Positions 46,674 through 58,076 are shown, counted from the first letter of the stretch. The stretch is DNA of 58,076 bases from Obelidium mucronatum (GCA_025765595.1 JAIVFH010000171.1:1-58076); one strand, 5' to 3'. The notes: generated by a model from the sequence alone, not told the origin. Numbers and translations are program-made.

Positions 46674-48344
46674 TTACTGCTTTCCATCACAGGCTGCCAC
46701 ATGCTCCATTTCAACCGCTTCCGTGCCCTTTCTGCATCCAGGACAGAGCCGAAATGATTCACAAACACTGCATGAGAACCATGAAGTGGATGTTCGCCAT
46801 GTTGCGCTGCAGCGAGCATTGTTTTGAGTACCCCGACATTGTCTTGCATCTTTTGAAGCTGTTTTCTGGTTCTCTTTGTTCTCCTTGTCCCTTTTACGAG
46901 TTTCTTTTTGTTTCTCTTTCAGCTTCTGAGCCTCAGCTTTTGAGGCAATCGTGTTTTGTTGGCTTTCTCGAAGGGTTTTGAAGTCATACACAACATTGGT
47001 CTTGATGCATTTCTCTGCTGGTGCTGCAGCTTTCTTAGGCACTGAAATTGTTGCAGCAGTATTGAAGACTTTGAGGATTGCTGCAGCGCCGGGGCTGATG
47101 TCTGTAGCTGCTGCAACGTTGAGTTTTGCGTTGTTGAGGATTTTTTCCTTATCAAAAGGAAAAATTCCGGTTTCTCGAAACGACGCAGAGATAACAGTTG
47201 CTGTCAGGCATTTTCTGGCTTCTAGCGCAATGGGAACAAGGTGCTGGCCAAGGCTTGTGACAGGGGCTGTAGAAAAGCTGCAGAATGTGCGCTGGCAGAT
47301 CTTGTTTTTCAAACCAGCAAAAGCAACATGATCCAGAGGTTGCAAGAAGTGGGTAGTATTAGCAGGTAGAAAGAAGCCTCTGATCTTCAAGTTGAAGCAC
47401 TCGTTCATGACGTCAATGGTCTTGTGGACCCCAAGATTGTCCAAAAGCAAAACGCAGGCCAATCCTGGGAACCAAATCTCCCACTGAACCTTTAACTCCT
47501 TTAGAATCGGGACCCACTGCTCCTCCGTCAAGAAACCTGTTTCGCTGAACACAAAGCACACAGGAGTGATGTCTTTGTCATGATATTTGGGGCGGTTCGG
47601 TTCTAATTCAAGATTTCCAAATTTAGCTGGAAGCACGATCACATCCAAAATCCTCTCCCCACTGGCTGTAATAAATGGGATGAAGCTGGCAAACTGGCTT
47701 CTAGTACCCTTGTACTCGTTTGGACGGGGGACTGAAGTGCTAACAAGCACCTTTGACTGTGATCCTTCGTTTTGAAGTTTTAATCGCATTTCATCCACAT
47801 TGACCAAGTTTCGCCAACTGTGGCCGTTCCTTGTCATCCAGCCTTCGAAATCGTCAACCCATTTGTTGACTTCAACAAGGGTTATCGAATCTGTACGGGC
47901 TGCAGAGATAGGCTTTGTAGAAAGAAGACGGATGTTCTTGTTGTGGCGAGAGAGGAAACTCTCACACCATTTCGAAGCAGTCCATTCAGTACCAGGGAAG
48001 AGATCAGCGCCAACTCGGGTGATCAAAGTGATCAGATCTACCCTGGCCATTGGACGGTGGCATAACAATCTGGCTGTCAAGAAGTCCAAGATGTCAGTTT
48101 CGAATTCATCACTGAACAGTTGCGAGCCATGAGAGCGACCCCCATTGCTTTCCATCCGGTAGTAGATCGATTCAGCAGTCTTGTAAGTCAGGCTGTGCTG
48201 TTTGCCAACCATTTCCGCAGCCTTCTTGACTGACAGCGATTCTGCAATCAGTAGCTTCATGGCATTGTAGACTCTCTTGTTTCTGTCCCCCTTGGTTCCC
48301 ACTTCTGCAGGTGATGATTTCGATCGCTTTTTAGCCTTTGGCAT
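46674..48344 (-). CDS. Pogo/Fot1-like DDE transposase
   Basis: Intronless, 556 aa, start MPKAKKRSKSSPAEVG. N-terminal helix-turn-helix region (KKAAEMVGKQHSLTYKTAES) and a CENP-B-type DNA-binding part (WTASKWCESFLSRHNKNIRL). DDE_1 catalytic core: VNVDEM (first Asp), LACVLLLDNLGVHKT (second Asp), and LPANTTHFLQPLDHVAF (third acidic residue region). The C-terminus has a Lys/Glu coiled region and a Cys/His-rich end (CSVCESFRLCPGCRK). Full family length with no stops, so it may be active. Confidence 0.9.
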   Translation of the reverse strand: MPKAKKRSKSSPAEVGTKGDRNKRVYNAMKLLIAESLSVKKAAEMVGKQHSLTYKTAESIYYRMESNGGRSHGSQLFSDEFETDILDFLTARLLCHRPMARVDLITLITRVGADLFPGTEWTASKWCESFLSRHNKNIRLLSTKPISAARTDSITLVEVNKWVDDFEGWMTRNGHSWRNLVNVDEMRLKLQNEGSQSKVLVSTSVPRPNEYKGTRSQFASFIPFITASGERILDVIVLPAKFGNLELEPNRPKYHDKDITPVCFVFSETGFLTEEQWVPILKELKVQWEIWFPGLACVLLLDNLGVHKTIDVMNECFNLKIRGFFLPANTTHFLQPLDHVAFAGLKNKICQRTFCSFSTAPVTSLGQHLVPIALEARKCLTATVISASFRETGIFPFDKEKILNNAKLNVAAATDISPGAAAILKVFNTAATISVPKKAAAPAEKCIKTNVVYDFKTLRESQQNTIASKAEAQKLKEKQKETRKRDKENKENQKTASKDARQCRGTQNNARCSATWRTSTSWFSCSVCESFRLCPGCRKGTEAVEMEHVAACDGKQ

Positions 48345-48408
48345 GGGCTTTTGTTGCAGGCCTTATTTATTTCGTTAGATAATACAATTATGGTGTTCTT
48401 TTTTGTTC

Positions 48409-48450
48409 CTCGGAATAAAAGAAAATTCCTCGGATTGGAGGATTGACTCA
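48409..48450 (-). repeat. Terminal inverted repeat of pogo-like element, right
   Basis: Inverted partner of 46480..46521; TA at 48455-48456 follows after TTGT. Confidence 0.95.
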
Positions 48451-49048
48451 TTGTTATGAGTTTTGTCTGCAAAATACCTGCAACCAAAGATCCCACCACC
48501 AAAAGGCTAAAACTCGAGAAAATCATTCTTGTAATTGGAGCCCCGTTAAGCAAATAAAGTTCGCCATATGCAATCAAGATAATTGTCAGGTTTTTGAAGA
48601 TAGTAAACAGCGAGATGGACATGTATTGTAAAGTCTTGGCACCAGTATACATCATCATGACAAGTGCCAAAGCGATAGGAAACCAAGTTTGCGCATCTTT
48701 GAAGTTCATTTTTCGATACGAAAGGAGACTCAAATGAGAACTGGCAACAAGCAGCAGAACCGTGCCTGAATTCTATGAAATGTCAAACTGCATGGTTTCA
48801 ACCAAGCTTTTGTTACCTGCACAGCTAGAACTAAAAAAGCCATTTCAAACTGATAGCTTCCCATAATCGCTTTGTTTGTAATTATCATGAGCTGGAATTG
48901 GTTTGTTAGCCGTGCCATCATGACTCCACAAACAGCAACATACAATAGACGATATACAGTATCCTAAAATTGCAGCCGCTGGAGACTCTCTCTTCAGAGA
49001 TTTGATGGCAGTCATTTATTGTGTTTGTTTTATTCTTTTTGACAGGTC

Positions 49049-52000
49049 TCACTTCAGCGTTTGACGTCTCCCTTCCCGCCATGCATCGAAACCTTTATCA
49101 AATCCATCGTCCTTTCCATCTTCTACTTCAAATCGATCGCCAATGATGGACAAGCTCCCAAGCTGTTCTCCATCGGGAGTTGATGAAACCCGCATTGATT
49201 CTTCCTGGTGGTTCATATCACCCCAGGACCGTGTGTTCTTCAAATGAGCCGCCATGTCCAGTCGAGTATCAAGATGCTTTCCTGCTGTTGCAGAGACCAC
49301 TGTTTGTACGTATCCTTCCCACGCAACACTGCCGTCACCTCCGCCTGTCCTACTCTCGGCATTCTTGTTCATAATCCCAGTAATAATTCCAAATTGCTGC
49401 AAGTAGTTCCTCTTGTTCCTTAGTTGCTCACTTCCCTCATTTGCACTCAGAACTCCAGCCTGCTTTCCAATACGATTCTCGAGTTTTTTGTGATCCATGG
49501 TTTCCCTGGACTCGACCCATCGACGCACAAATCGATCAATCACAATTGTTTCCCATACTAAAGAGACAAGAAGATTTGTGGCTGCCAAGTATAATGACTC
49601 GATTCGATGGCCCCATTGAACCCCTTCTCTAATACTAAAGATTTGTTGCATAACATCAAACCCTTGCCATTCCTCCCACGACAACTGCATAAGAACCATC
49701 ACGCCACTCACTGTGAGAAATGTGAATATGTATAAGATATTTGTGTAGAGGGGTTTTCTGTGCGGTGATGAGAAGATGAAGGCGAGGCTAAGAATTGCGA
49801 ATTGAAAATGAGAAAATAGCCAAATCACAGTATTTTCGTAGGATTTGATCAGAATGCGGTCAATTGTGTCTGTTTCTGGGTTGATGCTGGCAAAAATGTT
49901 AGAAAGGTCACAATACTCTCTGAACTCACGGATAGCATGGATAAGAAACATCAAGCGAGGCTGTTGTATTTATTGGCATCCATGAGGAGTTGAGTTTCGA
50001 TTTGGCTATTTCAATGGAGCAAAACCAATCGTCTTCAGATATAAGTGAATAATAGTTGACTGCAAAAAATCCTGAGCATATAGCCACTTGTCCAATGAGT
50101 GAGTATATTATTGGTGCAGATAGTAAATCGTCCGTAGGTCGGTGAGGCGCAAGTTGCCGTGAAGCACTTGACCGCAGCATAAAGAAAGCCAGCGTTAAAA
50201 CTACGAACAAGTCATCGAATAGATATTGATTGTTGGAGAGGCCAGAGTCAACTTGGGTCAAAGTTGCCACCATCGAAAGTTGTATCAAAGGATACATGAA
50301 CATAAACTTATGCAACACACATGAGAATTGCACGGTAGCATACGTTTTCAACCTACCTTGAAGGCCATAAAGTTAATATCCAATGCGCAACGGCCTTCTC
50401 TAATCAATCGCACAACATCAGCTACTTTTCTTTGTCCAGAAGTAAATGGGGCCACAATTGACGCCTCTGCATCCGATAACGCCAACCCTACGTGAGCTGC
50501 TTTCAAAGCGCCAGTATCATTTGCGCCATCTCCACACATTCCTACATATTTCCCAAGTTTCATCATTCTTTCAATTATCCATGTCTTCTGATCTGGTTTC
50601 ATGCGGGCAAAGACAACCCCCTTCAACACCAGCCAATCCAAGAACTTTTCACCGACTAGATTCTCCTTCCATCCTTCCCTAGTTGCAATGAACATATCTA
50701 ATGCGGGACCTGTGATTGCTATCTCTGCAGAATCCGAAATTTCGTTTTGCATTCGAGCAATTTGGTCCAGAGGATATACTTTGAAGGAGTCCTTCACTTC
50801 TTGCTGATGCCGTTGGGCAGCAGATCCATTCGAAGTCGTAGTTGCGCTTCTAATTCTAATTCTTGGGACGCTTGCTGGATTGGTGCCAAGATGCAGAGAT
50901 TGCGGTCCTATTGAATCTTCATCGCTGTTTGTGAGTTCAGAAGTCGAAACAGCGTGGTGCACTTTCGGAAGAATTTTTTTTCGCGTAACGGTAGGAGACT
51001 GTTGAGAGACTAGTGAATCTATGCTGGAGGCATGGTGGAGGTCAATGGTGTGGTGTTTTTGGGAAGCTTCTGGATCAAGAATATCTTGGTTCAGACGTCT
51101 GAACCCGACAACACCGTCGAAAACATCGACTAAAAGCATTTGCTTGCACAGGCTTAGCTGTCGCGCTACACTGATGCCTGTCATGACGTTGTCTCCCGTT
51201 CTGCCGACAAATTAATAACGCAGTTCTCATACACCAAAACGTCTTACATTATTACAGATTTTATCCCTGCATCGGTTAGAAGCGATACTGTGCTTTGACT
51301 TTCGCTTTTGAGAGGATTTTTCAATAAAACAAATCCAAGAAACTTCAAGTCTCTTTCAACTTGATCCCGCGTGATAGCTGCCAAGTCCTCGGCCGTTGTA
51401 ATTTTCAGAGTGCTGTCTTTACTATTACATATACCACTCCCCCCCGCTTTCAAACCGCTCTGTATCGAGCCTCCTGGACTTCCGCGGCTTGAGTCTCCCG
51501 ACGCGAGTCCGGCCATTTTCCTCATGGACATTGATTTTTTAAGTTTCATTGCGGAACCTTTCGACAAAGATGCCGATGGTGCGCTGCTGCTCTTTTCAAT
51601 TGTGGGTATCTGACTATGGGGTTCTCCTTCGTCCAGGGACTTCGAGGCTAGAGCTAGCACATACCAGCCGGCTGTTGCATATCGGGTGTATGTGGCATGG
51701 TAATCCGATGGGATTGTGGATTGTTTGCAGATATTCCGAATAGTTTCTGGTGAGCCTTTTGTCACGACCGTTAGAGCTTCCCATGGAAGTGTAATCTGTT
51801 TGGCTCCGGCTGTGGGATTCGGCGTCGCAGTGCGGTTATTAGGAGTCGGTTTAAAAATTACGCTAGTTCTTTGAAGTTTCGAATCAAAATCGAAGCGTCG
51901 CAGAATCAACAAGCTTTCTGAGGATGAAGAATTTGGGAAACAGGTTGGAGTTATTCCAGTGGGGGATGCAATCAGGGTGTCTAGCACAGTGGGCTTGGGT

Positions 52001-54414
52001 ATTTGAATAGAGAGGGGTTTTGTCATCACTGGCTCAACATCTGGAAGATTTGGCGACCTTGGCGTGCTTTGGGGCGTTGCTGGTAATTTTTGTAGAGGTT
52101 TATATACACGAGCAATAACAGGGAATATGTGCCCGTTTAACATCGCTGTTGGTTCGTCTTGTGCGAGTCTAAATTTGGTTGCTTCGAAAAGCTCAACATC
52201 TACAGTTGAGCCTACGAGCTCATCATTAATTAAATTCAATGAATGACAGGCCGCAATAGCACGCTCCATGTCTCCGTCACCGTCTTTCCGCAATGTTGGT
52301 CGAAATCCAGTGAATGTGCATTCTCGTGACTTTTCCACACCCGCCCACGTCACCTTGGATGTAGTGAGTGTACCGGTTTTATCCCAACAAAATAGGTCTA
52401 TTCGTCCTGCATAATTTATTCGGTCCTGTAGTTCGGAGGGTCTTTTTCAGCTTTAACCGCATCCAAACATATAATAAGATGACTCACCGGGGCAATGCAA
52501 AATATGCTATTCTTTTTCAAACGCCTTAGCGCTTGGGAAACACCAACAGTTAGTACCAGAGGAAGTGCAGGTGGGACTGAGAAGTCTCTTAGGATTAATA
52601 TGCGATCGAAATGATGACATCGCGCATTTTACCAGCAATTGTGATTATATCGAGTGACGTTATTACAACCCAAAACGTGCCATACCCTTGCTTTAGGCTA
52701 GTTGTGAGAAAAATTAGACAGCAATCACACGTGGCTTGTAGGGCCTACCCATGAATTAGTCGATTAGTGAAAGCAGCAATAGCTATAAGCCCCAAAGTTC
52801 CAATAAAAATCAAGGCATCTTTATAGAATTTGATATCCTGCACGATTCTTTTTTAGTGTGGCTTGTATTTCAAACAAGAATGGACTTACAACTCGATTGG
52901 GATACAAAATTCCTCTGAATAGCTGACCTTTAGTTGAATTAAAGCCAGTTGCTATCACAACTCCAACCACTCGTTTTAGTTGTGCGTCTTCATCCTTGTC
53001 AGGGATAGAATAAGCTTGGGGTTTAAACTCCACAATTTTTGATCCTGCGTAAACGATGCTGTTTTTGCACTTATCGGCAGATAAAAATTCACCGCGGCGC
53101 TCAAAGTAGCCAAGACTAGTCTTCACAACAGGTACACTTTCACCTGTGAGAGAACTCTCGTCGACAACGCAGCTTCCTTGCACAAGAACTACATCCGCCA
53201 TGGCGGTTGTTGTTGATGATTCCGCATCAAGTAATATGGCATCTCCAACAACTAGATGTCGCGCTTGTATTAGAGTTGGAACCCCAATTGTTCCAGGTCC
53301 ATTGCTTCGAAGAACAAAAACTTCGAATTCCTCTTTCAGCAGGCTACGGAGAGAATGTTCGTTCCTTTTAGCGAGGTAAATTTCCCAAATGATGGACGCA
53401 ATGGAGGTGAAGGCAATTATGTAAGAATACAGGAAGTAACTCTCATACGTCCCTACATGTTTTTAGTTCAATTGTTCAACAATAAAAAAATCATAAAACA
53501 TACATATTAATACCGATGCTGCTTGGAACAAATAGAATGGATGAACAACCTTGTCCAAAAGCATTTTGAGGATGGGGACAGTTTCGACGTCAATCATGTT
53601 TTCCCCATTTTTCGAAAGGAGAGCCTCAGCTTCTTGTTCACTTAAACCATATCGAAGAGGATGCAGCGATTCAAAGTTTACATGCAGTCTAGAATTGATT
53701 CTCTACAAAGCATTGAGAATTACCAACAAGGAAAAGCACAAAACTTCTGCCACTAACAACAAACGTATTTGCGCCTTCCTGAAAAACGTATCTTTGTTTT
53801 CGATATTGAAAATATTTGTACGTTCGTGTTGTTGTCTTGTCCTTGAATCTATACTCCACATCATCCCTCATTTGTGTATAGGTTTCCCTCGTAGTACTTC
53901 CATAGCTTCCATGATAATGGACATCTGGATTATTTAGCTCTAGATGGCTTTCTTCAGATAGCTCGCTGACTTTCAACTCATGCCATGTCCCATCGCTAGA
54001 TAGCACTAAAACAAACTGAGCATCTCTGAAATGGGAGCAAGACTCTCGAATCAGGTACGTTCTTAACCACGGCAGATAGAGACATGCAAATGGAAGTAGA
54101 CCACAGGTCATGATCGAAAGGAACACGTACAGAAGAAGGCGCAGGGACGAAAAGCGATGTCCTGTGATTGACGTGTACTCAATAGGCAAGTAAAATAGGG
54201 ATGGATCAGAGTTGGTTGCAGTGTTATTTGAATTGGAGGCCTGTTTGGTTGCCACATTTGGGCCCAATAGTTGAGATCCCAAGGAGGTCACCTGACTTAA
54301 TTCTTCCCCATTATCATTAACTGCAACGGGAGGAGCCCTTAGATTATCTGAGCTGGCAAAGCGCGATCCTGAACGTGACCCTGGCCGCGTGGATGGGCGC
54401 GAACTTGGATTCAT
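49049..54414 (-). CDS. YPK9: P5B-type ATPase (ATP13A2/Ypk9-like)
   Basis: Ten exons: 54414..53758, 53702..53504, 53452..52890, 52837..52749, 52697..52633, 52576..52488, 52425..51248, 51200..50357, 50306..49930, 49886..49049; introns 43-62 bp; 1632 aa. P5B ATPases export polyamines or cations from the endolysosome/vacuole lumen to the cytosol (family knowledge). Motifs in order: TGES (~388), PPALP (~526-530, preceded by ITIAV, the P5B form), DKTGTLT (Asp ~569), TGDN (~948), KPDQKTWIIE, and GDGANDTGALKAAHVG (~1170), then C-terminal membrane segments. Ser-rich N-terminal tail ~1-90; the first membrane segments follow in exon 1. Long Ser/Pro-rich insertions in the nucleotide domain and a ~150-residue cytosolic tail make it longer than yeast Ypk9 (1472). 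Its stop codon lies 33 bp upstream of the next gene's ATG on the same strand. Start is the first ATG after an in-frame TTG; splice sites manual. Confidence 0.93.
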
Positions 54415-54606
54415 GAACTGCAAATCTTGTTGCCTTTAGAATTCGACAATCTTGAAATAAATACAACTTAATTTTTTAGAGTTTTAATTAAAGCAATTCC
54501 TAGAACTATGACGCTTTGTTGAAAGATGCAAGGTCGAGGGAACATAGATCTGGTCAGCGGAGTTTAAATTCTACCCAACAAACCAGCCAACAAACAAACC
54601 CCATTC
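54415..54606. promoter_or_regulatory. Divergent promoter between the P5B ATPase and ABCG genes
   Basis: 192 bp between two divergent ATGs; must hold both promoters unless the ABCG gene has an undetected upstream exon. AT-rich (54470..54500); no clear TATA pair. Confidence 0.5.
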
Positions 54607-57600
54607 ATGAAGAGCGACATCACCGTCCAGGGATTCAATCCATTCACTCTGGACAACAATCCGTCACAGGGCCAAACCTGGCTTATTCCGCCAGTCAGTG
54701 ATGATCGTCTGACAGGAATCCCAAAACAAGCGGGGAGAGGTTATGGATGCTTTGCTCTACCAACACAGGCCGTTGGAGTATCTTTGGGCGTAGAAGACAG
54801 CGATAGGAACGCGTCCTTGCTGGATTTGTGCCCTCTTGGATTCTTTTGCCCATACGTAGATCCAACTGATGCCAACACCTTCCCTGTACTCTGTCCTCCA
54901 GTGTCAGCATGTGCTGTTGATCGAATGTTCGGAGTGCGATGCACTGTGGGTATTCTGTGAACAGATGTAGAAGCTGGGAACTCAACCTATTTGACAGCCT
55001 CAAGGATTGTTTGAGCCCATTCTGTGCTGGCCTGGATTCTACTGTCCCGATCCCCACACTATTCACCCATGTCCAGAAGGACACTTTTGGTGAGTGCCAA
55101 TTGGTTCTTTTTAATGATGCAACTAAAGCATGGTTCGATCAAGTGTGTCTGGAGCTTCAGAGCCGCAACGGTGTCGCCACTTTGGCCACTGTCCGATCGG
55201 ATCAATAACTGAGCAAAATAGCTCCTATATTTTTCTTTCAGTTTTGATAGACTTGGCTCTGGTCGTCGTTCTACTTGTCCGAACCAGACGTGACATAAGG
55301 AAATCACGAAACTCATTTTTCCCTCAAATCTTCAGGAATGTACAGCCAAAGGATATCAGTCCTCCAATACAGCAACGGGTTTTAAATACAGACACATTAC
55401 GAACGATGTCCTCGACTACTACTACAAACGCTTCAGATGATGATTGTACTGCAGCTCTAGTAACAGCTTTCGAAACATCTTTTGGCGGCCATAGTATTGA
55501 TATAACTTGCAAGGAATTGAGCTTTTCAATGGGCAGCAATGTTCTTCTTGACAATGTTTCCTGCCATTTTCAGGCAGGGCGAATGGTTGCAATAATTGGT
55601 CCATCCGGTGCAGGGAGTACGTTTGATCTTACGTATTATTTAATAGAAAAGTTGGCGTTAATTTATTGTTTCAGAAACAACGTTTCTAAATGCATTGATG
55701 GGCAAAATCCAAAAGTCTAATGGAGATATCCAAATAAATGGAACTCCAGCTCATTTATCACAAATGCAGAAAATCATTGGCTTTGTCCCTCAAGATGACA
55801 TCATGTGTCGAGATTTAACTGTTCGAGAAGTCATTTACTATTCTGCACTAACTCGATTACCTCATGTATGGAGCAACAAACAAGTGAATCAATTTGTGGA
55901 TTCCATAATCTCAGTTTTAAGGTTTCTAAGATCTTTCTTCTTTTCGGTATTGGTTCTCTAAAATTGTTATCTGAAGGTTGAGCAGTGTCGCCCATGACAT
56001 AATTGGAGATGAAGTGAAAAGAGGGATCTCAGGGGGTCAAAGAAAGCGTGTAAATATTGGAATAGAGCTTGCTGCAGGTCTGTTTAGAGTTAAAAACCAC
56101 CCATATATACTCAAAGGCTTTGTTACATTTTGACTACAGCTCCGCTTGCCCTTTTTCTGGACGAACCTACGTCTGGGATAGACTCAACGTCCGCCCTTTC
56201 CATCACAAAAACACTACAACAGATATCTCGAATTGGTCTTAATGTCATATCAATTGTTCATCAACCGGGTCAAGAGCTATTTGCAACATTCGATGACGTC
56301 CTCATGATTGGGCCAGGCGGGAAAATGGCTTATTTCGGACCCGTCTCTCAATCCAGAGCTTATTTTGAGCGCCTTGGATTTGATTTAGGGGATGATTCAA
56401 ATGTTTCCCATGCATTGATGGATATACTCTCGGGTCATGGTGTCCTAGTTGACACAGACAAAGATGTACCTACAATTGATGAATTAGCAAGGCTTTGGGA
56501 TAGTAAATCATCAGCAACAGCTGAAAAAGTCTCCAAAATGACCACCGGAAGCCTTGCTTACTTTCAAACGAGTCGTTTGGCTCCAACGCAACTCATGTGG
56601 AAATTGCGATACACGAGGCACAACCGTCAAAAACAACTGTGGCGGAATTGAAAGCTTTGTCCTCTTTGCGGGGTGCTGGGTTCTTTCGTCAGATTGGTCT
56701 TAGCCATAATAGATCAATGGTCCAACAATCTCGGCAGTGGATGGCATTATTAATGGAGCTTGGTGTTGCAGTTGGTGCGGGATTTATCATTGGAATAGCT
56801 TCATATCAGAAAGGGGAAACCTTTCATGGTATCATAGTGAGACCTTATCGACAAATCTCGTCTCCACCGAATGACTACTTGGTTTCTCTTTGTAAGTTAT
56901 CGCAAAGACTTTCGTGTTCTTCTCTTAATACTTGTCGGTTTAAACCAACAAACAGTTGGTACATTGGTAGGAATTTCGGTTGCGATGGCAGCTGGACCTG
57001 CAGGCGTTCGCTTGTTTTCTGAGGAAAGACTGGTTTTTTGGCGTGAAGCATCATCAGGCCATAATCGCGTTGCCTATTTTTTGGTAGAGCATAATCATTT
57101 GAATGGACATGGGCGTGTACCCAAATACTAATCAAATATATTCCACAGGGAAAAAACATCAGTGCCCTGTATAGAATATCATTAGCATCTCTCCATTTTA
57201 CAGCAATGTATGTTTACTTCACGAAGCCGACGTATTCCCTTGAGCTCCAATATGTTTTGGTTTTACTCAACTTCTTCTGCATTTAGTAAGTGCTGAATCG
57301 ACTTTTTTTTTTCCGATTCATGACCGATTTACTCTAATCTGGCTTTTCGGCAGTGGTGTTTCAATTCTTGTTTCTATGCTTGTTCGCCGATATCGCCCCA
57401 CTCATGGCAATTATTGTTGGCCTATTTTTGGCCCTCATGAATGGAAGCGCTCCTCGATTAATAGATGCACAGCGATCAGGAATGGGGTTCCTTTTCGCGT
57501 AAGTCCAAATAGATGGATGACAGAGGCGCAGTGTATGGAATCTAATTTCTTGCTGATGTTTCCTTAGCACATCTAACTTGGTTAATTTTCTAGATTCTCT

Positions 57601-57789
57601 GACCCTGGAAATATATCAAGGACGATATGATGTTGAATTATCTCTTGGCTTTTCGGGTATGAAATGGATCATACAATAAGAAATCTGTGCATGATGCTAC
57701 TGCTTGGATTTGTGTATCGGATAAGCATTTGGTATGATGGTGTTACTCCACCGCGACAAACAACGTTGAACATAAATTCAATACATTAA
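54607..57789 (+). pseudogene. ABCG transporter with Cys-rich N-terminus, frameshifted 3' end
   Basis: Half-size ABC transporter of the white-brown type with an N-terminal Cys-rich domain. Exons: 54607..54945, 54998..55089, 55144..55616, 55675..55921, 55977..56077, 56140 onward, 56956..57083, 57149..57285, 57354..57532, 57594 onward. Motifs: CPLGFFCPY, LCWPGFYCPDP, PCPEGHFC; membrane segment SVLIDLALVVVLLV; Walker A GPSGAGKTT across an intron; FVPQDDIM; signature ISGGQRKRVNIG; Walker B ALFLDEPTSGIDS; H-loop IVHQPGQE. In the membrane domain the reading frame must change near 57385 and 57500 (a compensating pair around DIAPLMAIIVGLFLALMNG) and again near 57655 before YEMDHTIRNLCMM. Between 56502 and 56654 a shift can be explained by a 153-bp intron. 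Decay or sequence errors; the other long genes here have none. No signal peptide at the chosen ATG. Confidence 0.75.
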
Positions 57790-57919
57790 ATTCTAGTTCA
57801 ATAAAATATTTACAATATTTTGTTAACTATATATTTGGCGTTTCTTCTTTTTCACAATACAAGAGAATAAGCTGGCGGGGATAAATAAAAGAGTAAAAAG
57901 GAAACCATTAAAGTATCGT

Positions 57920-58076
57920 TCACTCTTCCGGGTTCGCGACAGTCCAGCTGAGACCGCTTCCTTCTTCTTGGGGAGCCACCAGTCCGTTAAGAATGTTTTC
58001 AATTGTTAAACGGACTGAGCGAGTGGATGCCAAATCTTTCAATCGCCACACGAGGAATGTGTGGGAACATGTTTGT
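57920..58076 (-). CDS. C-terminal fragment of an unidentified protein
   Basis: Minus-strand frame open from the window edge to a TGA at 57922..57920, 51 codons: FLVWRLKDLASTRSVRLTIE, then ILNGLVAPQEEGSGL and end VANPEE. Balanced composition and a charged end look like real coding sequence, but I cannot name it and an intron may interrupt it. Convergent with the ABCG gene; 130 AT-rich bases lie between. Confidence 0.35.
   Translation of the reverse strand, partial: QTCSHTFLVWRLKDLASTRSVRLTIENILNGLVAPQEEGSGLSWTVANPEE

Larger units (their letters stand above)
46479..48454. mobile_element. Pogo/Fot1-like (Tc1/mariner) transposon
   Basis: 1976 bp, flanked by TA at 46477-46478 and 48455-48456 (TA target duplication). 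Perfect 42-bp inverted repeats at 46480..46521 and 48409..48450 begin TGAGTCAATCCTCCAATCCG; the outermost bases differ (1 base left, 4 right). It carries one intact transposase gene. Size, TA sites and AGTCAA-type ends fit fungal Fot1/pogo elements. Confidence 0.9.
45701..49015 (-). pseudogene. VRG4: Second GDP-mannose transporter, interrupted by a transposon
   Basis: Exons read from splice signals and family similarity: 49015..48944 (MTAIKSLKRE start), 48891..48817, 48772 down to the insertion at 48455, then 46478..46052 and 45977..45701. Family blocks are in order: CISSI-LMIITNKAIMG, FKDAQTWFPIALALVMMMYTGAKTLQYMS, FTIFKNLTIILIAYGE, YFWMTSNC, DFDTVYYNNFLSVPV, and TSSTTYSMVGALNKLP across the same intron position as the copy at 1..583. 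A pogo-like element (46479..48454) sits in exon 3 after LQTKLI; removing it with one TA leaves the frame open through the join (LI-FPNG). Apart from it I see no stops or frameshifts, so the hit looks recent. As it stands the frame enters the element and stops. Splicing over the element is possible but unproven. Confidence 0.85.

Overview
The window is eukaryotic nuclear DNA. Its genes carry many short GT-AG introns (about 43-100 bp), use the standard code and include a fused URA2-type pyrimidine enzyme with a degenerate dihydroorotase-like segment. That enzyme, the Vrg4-type GDP-mannose transporters, a P5B ATPase, an ABCG transporter with a Cys-rich N-terminus and a TACC-domain protein together suggest an early-diverging fungus, most likely a chytrid. 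The taxon is an inference; no rRNA or other marker is present.

Layout. Bases 1-583 hold the 3' end of a GDP-mannose transporter (+). A complete TACC coiled-coil gene follows (728-3013, -). From 2428 to about 38032 lies a five-unit direct tandem array. Each unit is about 5.7-5.9 kb and carries, all on the minus strand: the 5' end of TACC (complete gene in unit 1, truncated in units 2-5); a large three-exon gene for a secreted, Cys-rich, Ser/Thr-rich, probably GPI-anchored protein of 1009-1055 aa (called SCP1-SCP5 here); two small secreted-peptide ORFs; and a degraded spacer. Unit 4 is split by an apparently intact 6.48-kb CMC/CACTA-like transposon (25212-31693) with near-perfect terminal inverted repeats, a transposase and a divergent accessory gene.

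Right of the array are URA2 (38258-45419, +; glutaminase-CPSase-DHO-like-ATCase), a second GDP-mannose transporter (45701-49015, -) interrupted by a 1.98-kb pogo/Fot1-like transposon, a P5B-type ATPase (49049-54414, -), and a divergent ABCG gene (54607-57789, +) whose 3' part has frameshifts. A C-terminal fragment of an unidentified minus-strand gene may end the window.

How it fits together. The core genes are housekeeping: pyrimidine synthesis, Golgi nucleotide-sugar import, endolysosomal cation/polyamine transport, microtubule organisation. The accessory part is the array. It looks like an expanding, recombining family of cell-surface proteins: the N-terminal Cys-rich domain varies between copies, Cys modules are gained or lost, and the stalk and C-terminus stay conserved. 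Unit 5 is a mosaic: its SCP first exon resembles unit 1 and its SCP last exon is nearly identical to unit 4. I do not recognise the SCP family, and it is the best candidate here for something undescribed. Exon joins were chosen by hand from splice signals and reading frame.
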